Assembly: GCA_017629145.1 (NCBI GenBank) | Contig: JAGBXR010000023.1 | Span: 1-64,000 of the forward strand | Direction: 5' to 3' | Origin: Alistipes sp. | GTDB taxonomy: Bacteria > Bacteroidota > Bacteroidia > Bacteroidales > Rikenellaceae | DNA length: 64,000 nt | In this document: piece after piece, positions 25,983-33,804 of the stretch | How the letters are laid out: every line of letters begins with the position of its first letter | How positions within the stretch are numbered: the stretch's first letter is position 1 | Position numbers and translations under genes: made by a program | Notes under the pieces: model-generated | Seen by the model: only the letters and a program-made list of their open reading frames with translations | The model's database searches: none | What the model was told of the DNA's origin: nothing

Positions 25983-26006
25983 GTAAAAAAAGTTAAAAAT
26001 TAAAAA

Positions 26007-26128
26007 GGAAATTGCAGAACAAGGCTACTTTGGTGTTGCGCTTGCTCTCAAAATGCTCATTTACGCATAGTAAACTCCGCTTTTTCGAGCTGCGTGCGCC
26101 TAAAATTAGCTCTTGTTCTGCAATTTCC
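26007..26128. repeat. Nested palindromic repeat, copy C1
   Basis: Perfect 17-base outer inverted repeat GGAAATTGCAGAACAAG (26007-26023) / CTTGTTCTGCAATTTCC (26112-26128). Inner arms GCTCTCAAAA (26044-26053) and TTTTTCGAGC (26081-26090); innermost TTTAC (26060-26064) / GTAAA (26070-26074). The tail GTGCGCCTAAAA fits the other copies. Confidence 0.85.
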
Positions 26129-26158
26129 CTACGGCAGACTGTGTCCAAAACGAAATAT

Positions 26159-26253
26159 TTTGGTGTTGCGCTTGCTCTCAAAATGCTCATTTACGCATAG
26201 TAAACTCCGCTTTTTCGAGCTGCGTGCGCCTAAAATTAGCTCTTGTTCTGCAA
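26159..26253. repeat. Direct duplicate of copy C1
   Basis: The 95 bases 26159-26253 are identical to 26029-26123 (offset 130). The left outer arm is missing, so this copy lacks the outer stem. It lies between yebC and the end of the transglutaminase-like gene. Confidence 0.9.
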
Positions 26254-26268
26254 CTTCCTGACGAAAGA

Positions 26269-26302
26269 GGGTGCCCATACTACACTACGCTGGACACCCT
26301 TT
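26269..26302 (-). terminator. Probable terminator of the hemerythrin operon
   Basis: Arms GGGTGCCCA and TGGACACCC with one mismatch and a 13-base loop; on the minus strand CTCTTTCG follows, a weak T-run. Confidence 0.5.
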
Positions 26303-26324
26303 GAATACTCTTCTTTGCAACTCC

Positions 26325-27533
26325 CTACTTGAGCGAAACGGCTACTGTTAAAGGCTCCTCACCGAGGTGAACGCTTTGGCGCTGAAGCTCGCCAGCGGCA
26401 TTGTAGTAGCGCAACTCGTAGTCCGCATTCTTGGGCAACAATACCGAGAACATATCGTTCATATCGCGCAATGGGCCAGCCGTTAGGCCACCACCCATCT
26501 GCTCCGTGCCGCAGAATACGTCGACACCCATAGCCACGCGGTCGCCCGAGTGCTCCTGCTTCGTAATGTCGGCATAGCCAGCGATGCGAAGGAAGGTGTG
26601 TGTGCCAGCCTCGAGGTGACGAGTATACTGCTCGTAAGCGAGGCTGATATAGCGCTCGGTAACGTTCTCAGCACCGATAGTCTGTGGCAAAAGCTCTACG
26701 GGAGTGTTCTCCTCCTCGCCACACCAAACCATTGGAAACCAATCATCTGCGTTACCAAAGTGTGTCGCATAAATTGCGTAGTTGCGATCTTCGGCATTTG
26801 CCTTCGATGCGTCGGGCATAAACCACAGATGGTCGAATTTCGAGGGCATATAGTACTCCGTAACTCGCCATTCGCCATCGATCCACACCTCGGTCCAGCT
26901 ATGGTTGCCGCGGTTGTCGTGCCACGAAGCGGTGCCGGCAAAACGTGCAGGGATACCCACAGCGCGGAGTGCGTCGACAAGCAGAATGGCAAGACCCGTA
27001 CACGAAGCCATACCCTGACGGATAGACTCGCGAGGGCTCTGGTTGGTCTTCTCGCGGAGGGTGTTGTAGTCGACACCCGTAAGGCGTGGGATGTTGCCGT
27101 TCACGACCTTCACGGCCTCCTCCATCGTTGTGCACGCGGCTACCTCTGGAGCGTAGAGTTCGTATAGCTCCTTGCGCCACGAGTCGCGCACCTCGTCGAC
27201 CACGAAGTAGGGCAATACGTCGCTAAGGTATATCTCTTCGGGGAGTGTTGCGCACCACGCAAACTCCTCGCGTGCACGCGCCGCATATTCGACATTCTCG
27301 GCGAGCAAATCGAGCGACATAGTGTCGCGATCGGCTGCAGGCATATTGACCAAAAGGTGCTCCATATCGCGCTTCGACTTGCGAGGTGTTGCGTCGTACA
27401 AAGCCTTGAGTTCGGCACTACGCGACGAGCTGTTTATTGCCGTCTCGAGCTCTGTGCTGAAGCTGCTTTTAGGCCAAAAGCAGTAGGCAAGGACTGCTAC
27501 TAAAGTGAGAAAGAGTGGTAGTAGTTTCTTCAT
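26325..27533 (-). CDS. Exported transglutaminase-like domain protein
   Basis: A 402-residue exported or membrane-anchored protein: a hydrophobic N-terminus (about 3-20, ending LAYCFW, a poor lipobox), a helical region, a transglutaminase-like core and a C-terminal beta-rich part from about residue 290. The likely catalytic triad is Cys178 (RQGMASCTGLA), His211 (NRGNHSWTEVW) and Asp219 or Glu226. Such proteins in bacteria are often proteases or peptide-binding relatives rather than cross-linking enzymes. It is the last gene of the four-gene hemerythrin operon, 21 bases after cutC. Confidence 0.85.
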   Translation of the reverse strand: MKKLLPLFLTLVAVLAYCFWPKSSFSTELETAINSSSRSAELKALYDATPRKSKRDMEHLLVNMPAADRDTMSLDLLAENVEYAARAREEFAWCATLPEEIYLSDVLPYFVVDEVRDSWRKELYELYAPEVAACTTMEEAVKVVNGNIPRLTGVDYNTLREKTNQSPRESIRQGMASCTGLAILLVDALRAVGIPARFAGTASWHDNRGNHSWTEVWIDGEWRVTEYYMPSKFDHLWFMPDASKANAEDRNYAIYATHFGNADDWFPMVWCGEEENTPVELLPQTIGAENVTERYISLAYEQYTRHLEAGTHTFLRIAGYADITKQEHSGDRVAMGVDVFCGTEQMGGGLTAGPLRDMNDMFSVLLPKNADYELRYYNAAGELQRQSVHLGEEPLTVAVSLK

Positions 27534-27554
27534 AATATCAGTTGGTTAAATCGT

Positions 27555-28286
27555 TTATCTACAAAGGTTTAGAATCTCGGTTACCTCCGTTTCGTCGACT
27601 ACGCGCAAGGCGAACTCATCGACAGCTGACGAGCCACCCATCGAGATTCGTGGGTTGCGATACTCCATACCGCCAACGACCATCTTCTTCGCGCTGAAGT
27701 GAAGAGCATCGACGCCTGCGGCTTTTAGCGCTTCTGCATTTTTTGCTACCACGCCACTACCTGCCATAATCTCTATGCGACCGCGCGACAGCTCCACTGC
27801 TCGGCGTATGTTGTCGATGCCGTCGATAGCCTTGTCGTAACCTCCCGATGTTAGTATGCGCGTGCATCCCGCAGCGATGACATCCTCTACAGCCTGGGCG
27901 TAATCCTCGGTCATATCCACAGCGCGGTGGAACGTGGTCTCCATACCCTCCGATGCCTCGACAAGGGCGCGTGTGCGCTCTACGTCTACCTTGCCGTCGG
28001 CTGTGAGTATGCCAAATACAACGCCCGTTGCGCCAGCCTTGCGTGCGTGGGTAATGTCCTGGAGCATCGTTTGAAACTCTTCATCCGAATAGAGGAAGTC
28101 GCCACCACGTGGGCGAATCATAACGCTGAGGTCGAGATTGGAAATTGCTGCCACGCGCTCGATAGTTGCAAGCGAAGGTGTCACACCACCCTCGGCTGGC
28201 GAGGCGCACAATTCTACACGGTCGACACCGAGGCGCGCGGCTACGTGACACGCATCTACGGAGTAGGCACAAAGTTCAAATTTCAT
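27555..28286 (-). CDS. cutC: CutC family protein
   Basis: A TIM-barrel protein of 243 residues, historically linked to copper homeostasis; its biochemical activity is uncertain. Diagnostic stretches are LGVDRVELCASPAEGGVTPS (about 20-39), VMIRPRGGDFLYSDEE, TFHRAVDMTEDY and RILTSGGYDKAIDG, IEIMAGSGVV. It lies five bases downstream of the LuxR-type gene and 21 bases before the transglutaminase-like gene. Confidence 0.95.
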   Translation of the reverse strand: MKFELCAYSVDACHVAARLGVDRVELCASPAEGGVTPSLATIERVAAISNLDLSVMIRPRGGDFLYSDEEFQTMLQDITHARKAGATGVVFGILTADGKVDVERTRALVEASEGMETTFHRAVDMTEDYAQAVEDVIAAGCTRILTSGGYDKAIDGIDNIRRAVELSRGRIEIMAGSGVVAKNAEALKAAGVDALHFSAKKMVVGGMEYRNPRISMGGSSAVDEFALRVVDETEVTEILNLCR

Positions 28287-28291
28287 AATCT

Positions 28292-28867
28292 TTATAGTTG
28301 TTCGTTAGTTATCAGTTTGTTAAGTACTGCATATACCGTAAGACCGGCCACCGAGCGGATGCCCGTCTTGTGCACTATATTCTTGCGGTGCGAGATTACC
28401 GTATGTGGCGAGATGTTGAGCTCCGAGGCTATCTCCTTGTTGGTATATCCGCGCGCTACGAGTACCAGTACGTCGCGCTCACGCTCCGAGAGTTCGTGGC
28501 TCTCGTTGTAGCCTGGCTCGGCTGCGCGGTCGAGGGTCTCGTGGAGTGTGCGGAGTAGCTCCTCGGTGGTCGAGAATGTGGTTACCACTGCGGCAAAGCG
28601 GCGTAGCACCTCGCTCTCGACAAGGGTGCTTTGTATAGCTATCATAGGCACGTTGTCGAAGAGTGGCATACCGTTGAGCTGTGGGGCGAGCGATGCAGCA
28701 ACGAAGAGCAGCTCCACCTCGTCGTGGCTTCGTATGTAGGCCTTGGCCTCGGCAACGGAACGGCAGCAGAAGAGTATCTCGACCTCGCCACTTGCAGAGA
28801 GCATCGAGGCTATACCCTCGCCGATTACCGATGCAGGCTCGATGATTGCTGTGCGGTAACGTCTCAT
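28292..28867 (-). CDS. LuxR-type regulator with atypical receiver
   Basis: A 191-residue protein with the layout of NarL/FixJ response regulators. The N-terminal 115 residues resemble a receiver fold, but the position where the phospho-accepting aspartate is expected reads ELLFVAASL (about 52-60) without an Asp. The C-terminal HTH is typical: LSERERDVLVLVARGYTNKEIA, then SPHTVISHRKNI. Its ATG overlaps the hemerythrin stop by four bases (ATGA), so the two are translationally coupled. It may respond to the hemerythrin-like protein or to a ligand rather than to a kinase (inference). Confidence 0.88.
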   Translation of the reverse strand: MRRYRTAIIEPASVIGEGIASMLSASGEVEILFCCRSVAEAKAYIRSHDEVELLFVAASLAPQLNGMPLFDNVPMIAIQSTLVESEVLRRFAAVVTTFSTTEELLRTLHETLDRAAEPGYNESHELSERERDVLVLVARGYTNKEIASELNISPHTVISHRKNIVHKTGIRSVAGLTVYAVLNKLITNEQL

Positions 28868-29571
28868 TGCTTTGGTGTGTTAAGAGTTTGTGCAATCAGA
28901 GGGCGTAGTAGCGCAACCTCTACGTTGTAGTGGCGGCGCAGGTCGTCTCGGAGTGCGTATATGTGGCTGAGCATCGCGCAGCGCAGATGCGTAGGTGCCG
29001 CCTCGGGCAGACACTTGATGATGAGCGATGCTATATCGTTTGTTCGGTCGTCGATATCGCTGTGGGGAACTTCGAGCGATGCGAGATTGATGCGTGAGCC
29101 AGCTGCGGCACTCTCCACATTCGCGAAGATGGTCTGCTCCTCCTCCTCGAGGTGCTGCTCGATGTAGCGCACATAGTCGCTGTAGAACTTGGTAAGCATA
29201 CTTCGCGACAGCTCATCGCAGTACTCCAGAATCTCGTCGAGGTGCTCGCCAGCGTGTGGGAGCATATACTCGGTGTAGTAGCGGTGCGTAGCGCGCAGAT
29301 ATCCGACCACAGAGAGGAGCATATCTTCGCGTAGCTCCGAGGGTCGTGGACGGAACGAGGTGTCGATGTGCATACGGCACAATATCAGGAACAGCTCAGG
29401 CGAGTGGCCTCCGCGTCGGCACATCTGCTCTACGGATATGTCGCCAAAGGGCAGCGTGATGCCCAGGCGCGAGAATACCGACAATAATACGGGGTGTGCG
29501 TCGATGAGCTCAAATATTTTCATTTCGGGCGACAATAGGCTTGTTGCACCGCGATAGTTTATCTTATTCAC
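28864..29571 (-). CDS. Hemerythrin-like (RIC/YtfE-type) protein
   Basis: A 235-residue helical cytoplasmic protein. Candidate di-iron ligands are His96, His106/His110, His140, Glu144, His170, His203, His214 and Glu218, in segments HRYYTEYMLPHAGEH, EQHLEEEEQTIF and LRRHYNVEVALL. The N-terminus (FELIDAHPVLLSVFSRLGI) recalls the ScdA_N/DUF542 domain of iron-centre repair proteins, without its CC motif. Members act in repair of Fe-S centres after nitrosative or oxidative stress. It is the first gene of a four-gene operon with a promoter at 29625. Confidence 0.87.
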   Translation of the reverse strand: MNKINYRGATSLLSPEMKIFELIDAHPVLLSVFSRLGITLPFGDISVEQMCRRGGHSPELFLILCRMHIDTSFRPRPSELREDMLLSVVGYLRATHRYYTEYMLPHAGEHLDEILEYCDELSRSMLTKFYSDYVRYIEQHLEEEEQTIFANVESAAAGSRINLASLEVPHSDIDDRTNDIASLIIKCLPEAAPTHLRCAMLSHIYALRDDLRRHYNVEVALLRPLIAQTLNTPKQ

Positions 29572-29624
29572 TTGTAAATCAAATATTTATGTCAATATAT
29601 AGCCGTCGTCGGATAACCGATAGG

Positions 29625-29655
29625 CAAAGATACGAATAATTCTTCAAATCGACAA
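29625..29655 (-). promoter_or_regulatory. Promoter of the hemerythrin operon
   Basis: On the minus strand TTG (29653-29655) and TATCTTTG (29625-29632) are 20 bases apart: canonical. It is 54 bases before the ATG. Confidence 0.75.
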
Positions 29656-29703
29656 TCCCAACAATAGGGGATAGCGGCACACGCAATTTCCCAAAATCAG
29701 GCG

Positions 29704-29735
29704 ATTGTGAGCTTGAAAATAATGCGCCATCTTTG
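29704..29735 (+). promoter_or_regulatory. Candidate promoter of a structured RNA
   Basis: TTG at 29704-29706 and CATCTTTG at 29728-29735 (T-to-C at the first position) are 21 bases apart. The predicted start near 29741 coincides with the first base of a closing stem. Confidence 0.5.
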
Positions 29736-29739
29736 CACT

Positions 29740-29903
29740 GTGAAAATAGACAAGTTACGCAACACTGTTGCTGAGGCTCGAAAAACCATATGTCGGGCGA
29801 GGTTTCAGCCACTTGATGTGGTTCGGTTTTAGGTATTTAAAGGCTGAAAAAAATCGATGCGTAACGCGCTTGTCGGACTCAAATCGGAGCAATGTCTATT
29901 CAC
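29740..29903 (+). ncRNA. Candidate structured RNA, about 164 nt
   Basis: No protein frame is convincing, but the plus strand folds extensively. The ends close as GTGAAAATAGAC (29740-29751, two-base bulge) with GTCTATTCAC (29894-29903). Inside, AAG-TTACGC (29752-29760) pairs with GCGTAA (29859-29864) and CTT (29869-29871), leaving an asymmetric bulge. Alternative inner stems are TTTCAGCC (29803-29810) / GGCTGAAA (29842-29849), and CTGA..CTCG / CGAG..TCAG. The layout recalls 6S RNA (long closing stem, unpaired centre), but I cannot assign a class. U-rich sequence and two terminators follow. Confidence 0.45.
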
Positions 29904-29965
29904 CATAAGATTGATCTTTTTAGTTTTTATTGGGTGTTTGCTCTGCCATAATTTAGGCGAGTGCG

Positions 29966-30005
29966 GAGGGTTGCTCGAGCGATTTTCGAGCGACCCTCTT
30001 TGTTT
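29966..30005 (+). terminator. Terminator downstream of the candidate RNA
   Basis: Stem GAGGGTTGCTCG (29966-29977) / CGAGCGACCCTC (29987-29998), one G-T pair, followed by TTTGTTTAT. No protein gene precedes it on the plus strand, so it implies a non-coding transcript. Confidence 0.8.
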
Positions 30006-30035
30006 ATAACACTTTTTATATTTTAGATGCTAATA

Positions 30036-30078
30036 AGCAGGACTCTCCTTCGTAATTGTTGGAGAGTCTTGCTTTTAT
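30036..30078 (+). terminator. Second tandem terminator
   Basis: Stem AGCAGGACTCTCC (30036-30048) / GGAGAGTCTTGCT (30061-30073) then TTTATTG. It may back up the one at 29966. Confidence 0.75.
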
Positions 30079-30144
30079 TGTGGTCTAAAGGTGGAAACTT
30101 TGCAATCATACAATAGCGTTGCGCGATTTTATGCGTGGCAATTC

Positions 30145-30173
30145 TTTGTTTCGTCGGAAAATTTGTATATTTG
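30145..30173 (+). promoter_or_regulatory. Promoter of the first small-ORF/lipoprotein module
   Basis: TATATTTG at 30166-30173 with TTTG at 30145-30148 (17 bases apart, somewhat short). The box is identical to that of the second module. Confidence 0.7.
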
Positions 30174-30245
30174 TAATACCTTTGGGTGGTGTATGTTGCG
30201 ACGCAGAGGTTTCGTTTGAAATATTAACTTAAAAACTTTACTGAT

Positions 30246-30377
30246 ATGGAGACAAAATTCTATGATTTCTATCTCGCACCCTCTGTAGAGGTTGTCGAGG
30301 CGCAGGTTGAGGCAGGCTTTGCCGAGTCGGAGAATCTCGAGGATCCTGTGGAGGATGAGACTCAGGGCTGGTATTAA
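30246..30377 (+). CDS. 43-residue small protein, module 1
   Basis: An ATG-TAA frame for METKFYDFYLAPSVEVVEA followed by an acidic half (QVEAGFAESENLEDPVEDETQGWY in two parts: GFAESENLEDP and a terminal QGWY). It has no signal peptide or membrane helix. A second copy at 33636 differs by three bases and one residue (Thr39/Ile39) and stands in the same place before a related lipoprotein. Conservation of frame, start and stop, and two silent differences out of three, argue for translation. Lipoprotein ATG follows 36 bases later. Short peptides of this look are common in Bacteroidales lipoprotein loci as far as I recall, but no function is known to me. Confidence 0.75.
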   Translation: METKFYDFYLAPSVEVVEAQVEAGFAESENLEDPVEDETQGWY

Positions 30378-30413
30378 TCCGCGCTAACTACTAACTTAAA
30401 TACTTGTAAACGT

Positions 30414-33400
30414 ATGAAAAAAGTTATATTTTCGCTACTTGCCGCTCTCTGTTTCGCGGCTTGTACACAAAACGACGTCGAGGAGCTATCTTCCAATCGA
30501 GTATATCTTCCCGACCAGATTAGTGTCGGTTTCGAGAATGACGACACTCGTATCCAGCTTTCGAATGGTAAGACCGTATGGAACGAGGCTGACCGCATTT
30601 CGGTATTCTATCAGAGCTTCGACAACCTTATGTGGGAGTTCCAGGGCGTGGATGGTGACCGTACCGGCACATTCGAGCTTATCGATGGCAAGGTCGGCGA
30701 GAAGATGATGGATGATGTTATTGTTGTATATCCATACAATGCTGACTACCTTGTAAATGTCAACACCAAGAGTGTCGAGGCATCTATCCCTGCTTTGCAG
30801 AACTACTACCCCGAGAGCTACGATCCCGAGAGCAACCTTATGATATCTCTCGGTGATGACAGCAACTTCGTGCTCAAGAACGTGTCTGGCTGGGTTAAGA
30901 TTCAGCTTACGGGTAATGGCGAGGAGGTGCAGTATATCACATTGCGCGGCAACAACGACGAGTTGCTGGCTGGCGATGTATACCTCTCGGCGAGCGATGC
31001 TTCATTGAGTTTTGCTTCGGGCAACGACTCATCTGCCGATGATGACCTCGAGGTAGGTGGTGACCTGGTATTCGACAGTGCGGAGCAGAAGAGCATCACA
31101 CTTGAGTGCTACAATACAACGCTTTCGTCGGAGCCAAAGGCTTTCTATATTGCACTTGCGCCACAGAACTTCGAGAATGGTTTCACCGTAGAGGTTAAGT
31201 GCAAGGGTTATGCCCCTATGGTTCTCAACAACACCGCAACAACAACCATCGAGCGCAACCACATCAAGCCTATGGAGGCTGTCGCATTTGAGAGTGAAAG
31301 CGTGGCAGAGTACGATGTGCTTTTCGAGGCACAATACATTTCAGGTCTTTACTATGACAAACAATATGGTAACGGATACAACTATTATGCTTACCTCTCT
31401 GATGCGAATATTGGTGAACCCGGCGGCTTAAGTGGGGATTATGTTATATATGCGCTTGACATCTATTCTGACACTCCCGCTGATGAGATTGCAACTCTAC
31501 CACAAGGCGAGTACATTTTAGATACAGACAATACTGCAGAGCCTGGCACTTTCGGCTATGAGTACAGTCATTATGAGCAAAAACTCATCGACTCAGAATT
31601 GAATGTAGTAAAGTTTAAGGAAGGCACACTTGTTATTACCGAAAACTATATTGAGGCTGTTTTACTTTTGGAGAATGGCGAGTGGCATAAGGTGATCTAC
31701 TCAGGTAATCTTGCACTCATTCCTGAAATATCTACTTATGAGCAAATAGGCATCGTTGGATCTTTCAACGAGTGGCGCGACGATCTCTTTATGCAATATG
31801 ACGAGGTGCTAGCTCTTTACTATGCTCATAACTTGTGGTTTGATGAGGGTTGTGAGTTCAAACTTCGCAAGGATGCCGACTGGGAGGTATACTGGGGTGC
31901 TGAAGGTCAGTCATATATCAATACTAACTCATATATGTATCTCACACAGGGCGGCAACAATAATATCGTTGTTCGCGAGAGCGGTTATTACGACATCTAC
32001 TTCTCGCTACAGCTTGGCGTAATCTTCTTTATGGAGCCTGGCGTCGACATTAACAATGCAGTCGAGGATACGGGTGATGATGATGTTAACAATGGCGACG
32101 AATATCCTCTACTCGATATGCCTAACATCTACACCTTCGAACCAGGCTTGACATCTGCCTATATGGCTTGGGAGCCTGTTGAGAATGCAGCGGGATATGA
32201 GGTATATCTATATCCTTATGCATATCCCGAATATTCATACCAAACTCTACTTGACGCCGATACTACCGAGTACACATTCGAGGATCTAACTGCTGGCTAT
32301 TACAACTTTGGAGTATATGCTGTTGCAGCTGATGACTCAGGCTATAATGATTCAGATTCATCTGCATTTGGCTATATCTGGATTGAGGGTAATCCCCAGC
32401 CAGAGGTAGATTGGTTCAGTGTCGAGGTCTATAGCAAGACAGATGAGGAGCTAGGTATTTACCCATCTAACTCTATGTACTTCACTTGGAATGGCGCAAA
32501 TGTAAAGACATTGAGGTATGGTATATTTGAATACACCGCGAATGAGCTTAAGGAGTTTGGTTGGCATACTATATATGACAACTTAAATTATATTTCTACT
32601 GATGAAATCAATCATTTTGTTAATGGATCCGAATATTATTTCGAAGGTTTAGCAGCTAATACAACCTGGACATTCGTAACATACGCTGTAAACTACGATG
32701 GCGAGGAGTTCTTGTCGTATGTAGAGTACACAACTGAGGATATCGTGCTTAGCGAAAATACAGCAAAGTGGCTTGGCGAGTGGCGAGTAACTACATATAA
32801 GACATTTATTCTATATGGGGATGGCAGCAATGAAGTCGTAGATGGAGGCGATGAATTTACATTGAATATCACAGCGTCAAGCAATGATCCCAACGAACTA
32901 TATGTCGATGGTCTTAGCGTCTTGGGTGAGGGTTGGCCAGTTCCAGCCTATGTTGACAACAATGGCGATCTTTACATCTTCGGCGGCACAGCTGCAGACA
33001 TATATGAAGATAATATCTACTATTACTGGGTAACATGCTACCAATATGATGACACAAGCAACGATTCATACTTCAGTATTGATGTTGCTCCTGTCTACAA
33101 ATTCAGTATGAGTAGTACTAATACTGCTCACGGTGATCCTGTTCCAACATATAGTGGAGTAAACGACTTGGGAGAGGAGACCTATGCAACACCTCTATCA
33201 ATGGAGGTCTATCTTCTAAATTTGGATACTGGTGGCCTTTCCTTCTTGACCGAGTCACTCCCAGTAAATTACCGTTCAGGTGCTATGGATATGGTTAAGA
33301 TTGAGGAGCCAGCGCAGCAGAGCGTAGCACCTAAGGGCTTACAGAGCTACAAGATCGCAACCGAGAAGAAGCAGCGCCGAATGCCTTCAGGAATGATTAG

Positions 33401-33428
33401 TACTAACTCTGTTGTATTCAAGATGTAA
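30414..33428 (+). CDS. Large modular surface lipoprotein, fimbrillin-like N-terminus
   Basis: A 1004-residue lipoprotein (lipobox ALCFAAC, Cys17). Residues about 30-300 form the module shared with three other genes here (DDTRIQLSNGKTVWNEADR, GDRTGTFEL, VVYPYNADYLV, FVLKNVSGWVKIQLTG, ERNHIKPMEAVAFE), with the look of fimbrillin/Mfa-type N-terminal domains. About 440-545 resembles a SusE/SusF-type starch-binding fold (GIVGSFNEWRDD, EFKLRKDADWEVYWG, NIVVRESGYYDIYF). About 570-660 is FN3-like (AYMAWEPVENAAGYEVYLY). The C-terminal third is unassigned and more AT-rich. It follows the 43-codon ORF and ends at a terminator. Glycan binding or adhesion is inferred. Confidence 0.82.
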   Translation: MKKVIFSLLAALCFAACTQNDVEELSSNRVYLPDQISVGFENDDTRIQLSNGKTVWNEADRISVFYQSFDNLMWEFQGVDGDRTGTFELIDGKVGEKMMDDVIVVYPYNADYLVNVNTKSVEASIPALQNYYPESYDPESNLMISLGDDSNFVLKNVSGWVKIQLTGNGEEVQYITLRGNNDELLAGDVYLSASDASLSFASGNDSSADDDLEVGGDLVFDSAEQKSITLECYNTTLSSEPKAFYIALAPQNFENGFTVEVKCKGYAPMVLNNTATTTIERNHIKPMEAVAFESESVAEYDVLFEAQYISGLYYDKQYGNGYNYYAYLSDANIGEPGGLSGDYVIYALDIYSDTPADEIATLPQGEYILDTDNTAEPGTFGYEYSHYEQKLIDSELNVVKFKEGTLVITENYIEAVLLLENGEWHKVIYSGNLALIPEISTYEQIGIVGSFNEWRDDLFMQYDEVLALYYAHNLWFDEGCEFKLRKDADWEVYWGAEGQSYINTNSYMYLTQGGNNNIVVRESGYYDIYFSLQLGVIFFMEPGVDINNAVEDTGDDDVNNGDEYPLLDMPNIYTFEPGLTSAYMAWEPVENAAGYEVYLYPYAYPEYSYQTLLDADTTEYTFEDLTAGYYNFGVYAVAADDSGYNDSDSSAFGYIWIEGNPQPEVDWFSVEVYSKTDEELGIYPSNSMYFTWNGANVKTLRYGIFEYTANELKEFGWHTIYDNLNYISTDEINHFVNGSEYYFEGLAANTTWTFVTYAVNYDGEEFLSYVEYTTEDIVLSENTAKWLGEWRVTTYKTFILYGDGSNEVVDGGDEFTLNITASSNDPNELYVDGLSVLGEGWPVPAYVDNNGDLYIFGGTAADIYEDNIYYYWVTCYQYDDTSNDSYFSIDVAPVYKFSMSSTNTAHGDPVPTYSGVNDLGEETYATPLSMEVYLLNLDTGGLSFLTESLPVNYRSGAMDMVKIEEPAQQSVAPKGLQSYKIATEKKQRRMPSGMISTNSVVFKM

Positions 33429-33471
33429 ACAGAGGGTCTCCATTTCCCTAAAATGGAGTATGATTTATGCC

Positions 33472-33500
33472 GGGCTGTCTGATTCAGGCAGCCCTTTTTG
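33472..33500 (+). terminator. Terminator of module 1
   Basis: Hairpin GGGCTGTCTG / CAGGCAGCCC then TTTTTGTTTTT. A second small hairpin (CTCCATTT/AAAATGGAG, about 33438-33458) lies just before it. Confidence 0.88.
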
Positions 33501-33529
33501 TTTTTATAGTAGATTAGATAGCGTAAAAC

Positions 33530-33560
33530 TTTGAGTTAATAGAAAAAATTTGTATATTTG
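33530..33560 (+). promoter_or_regulatory. Promoter of the second module
   Basis: TTTG at 33530-33533 and TATATTTG at 33553-33560, 19 bases apart. Confidence 0.85.
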
Positions 33561-33635
33561 TAGTGACTATATGCCCATCACACTTGGGCAAGAGCTACGA
33601 TCACCAAGGAATAAAAACAAAAAAAATAAAAGCTT

Positions 33636-33767
33636 ATGGAGACAAAATTCTATGATTTCTATCTCGCACCCTCTGTAGAGGTTGTCGAGGCGCAGGTTGA
33701 GGCAGGCTTTGCCGAGTCGGAGAATCTCGAGGATCCCGTGGAGGATGAGATTCAGGGCTGGTACTAA
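33636..33767 (+). CDS. 43-residue small protein, module 2
   Basis: Near-identical copy of the ORF at 30246: 129 of 132 bases match, and the protein differs only at residue 39 (Ile for Thr). The identity begins at the ATG and stops soon after the stop codon, while leader and spacer diverge, so the ORF itself is what is conserved. It lies 37 bases before the lipoprotein ATG. No signal peptide, no membrane segment, acidic C-terminal half ending QGWY. Confidence 0.75.
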   Translation: METKFYDFYLAPSVEVVEAQVEAGFAESENLEDPVEDEIQGWY

Positions 33768-33804
33768 TCCCAGAACACTACTAATTTTAATACCTAACAC
33801 ACCT

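Noticed and set aside
26029..26253. Two identical 95-base repeats as a minimal CRISPR or attachment-site pair
   Set aside because: The repeats are nested palindromes of a family seen elsewhere in the window; there is no integrase, no tRNA and no cargo between them.
29579..29812. A 77-codon minus-strand open frame upstream of the hemerythrin gene
   Set aside because: It crosses the hemerythrin promoter and the candidate RNA promoter, and shows no domain or plausible initiation context.
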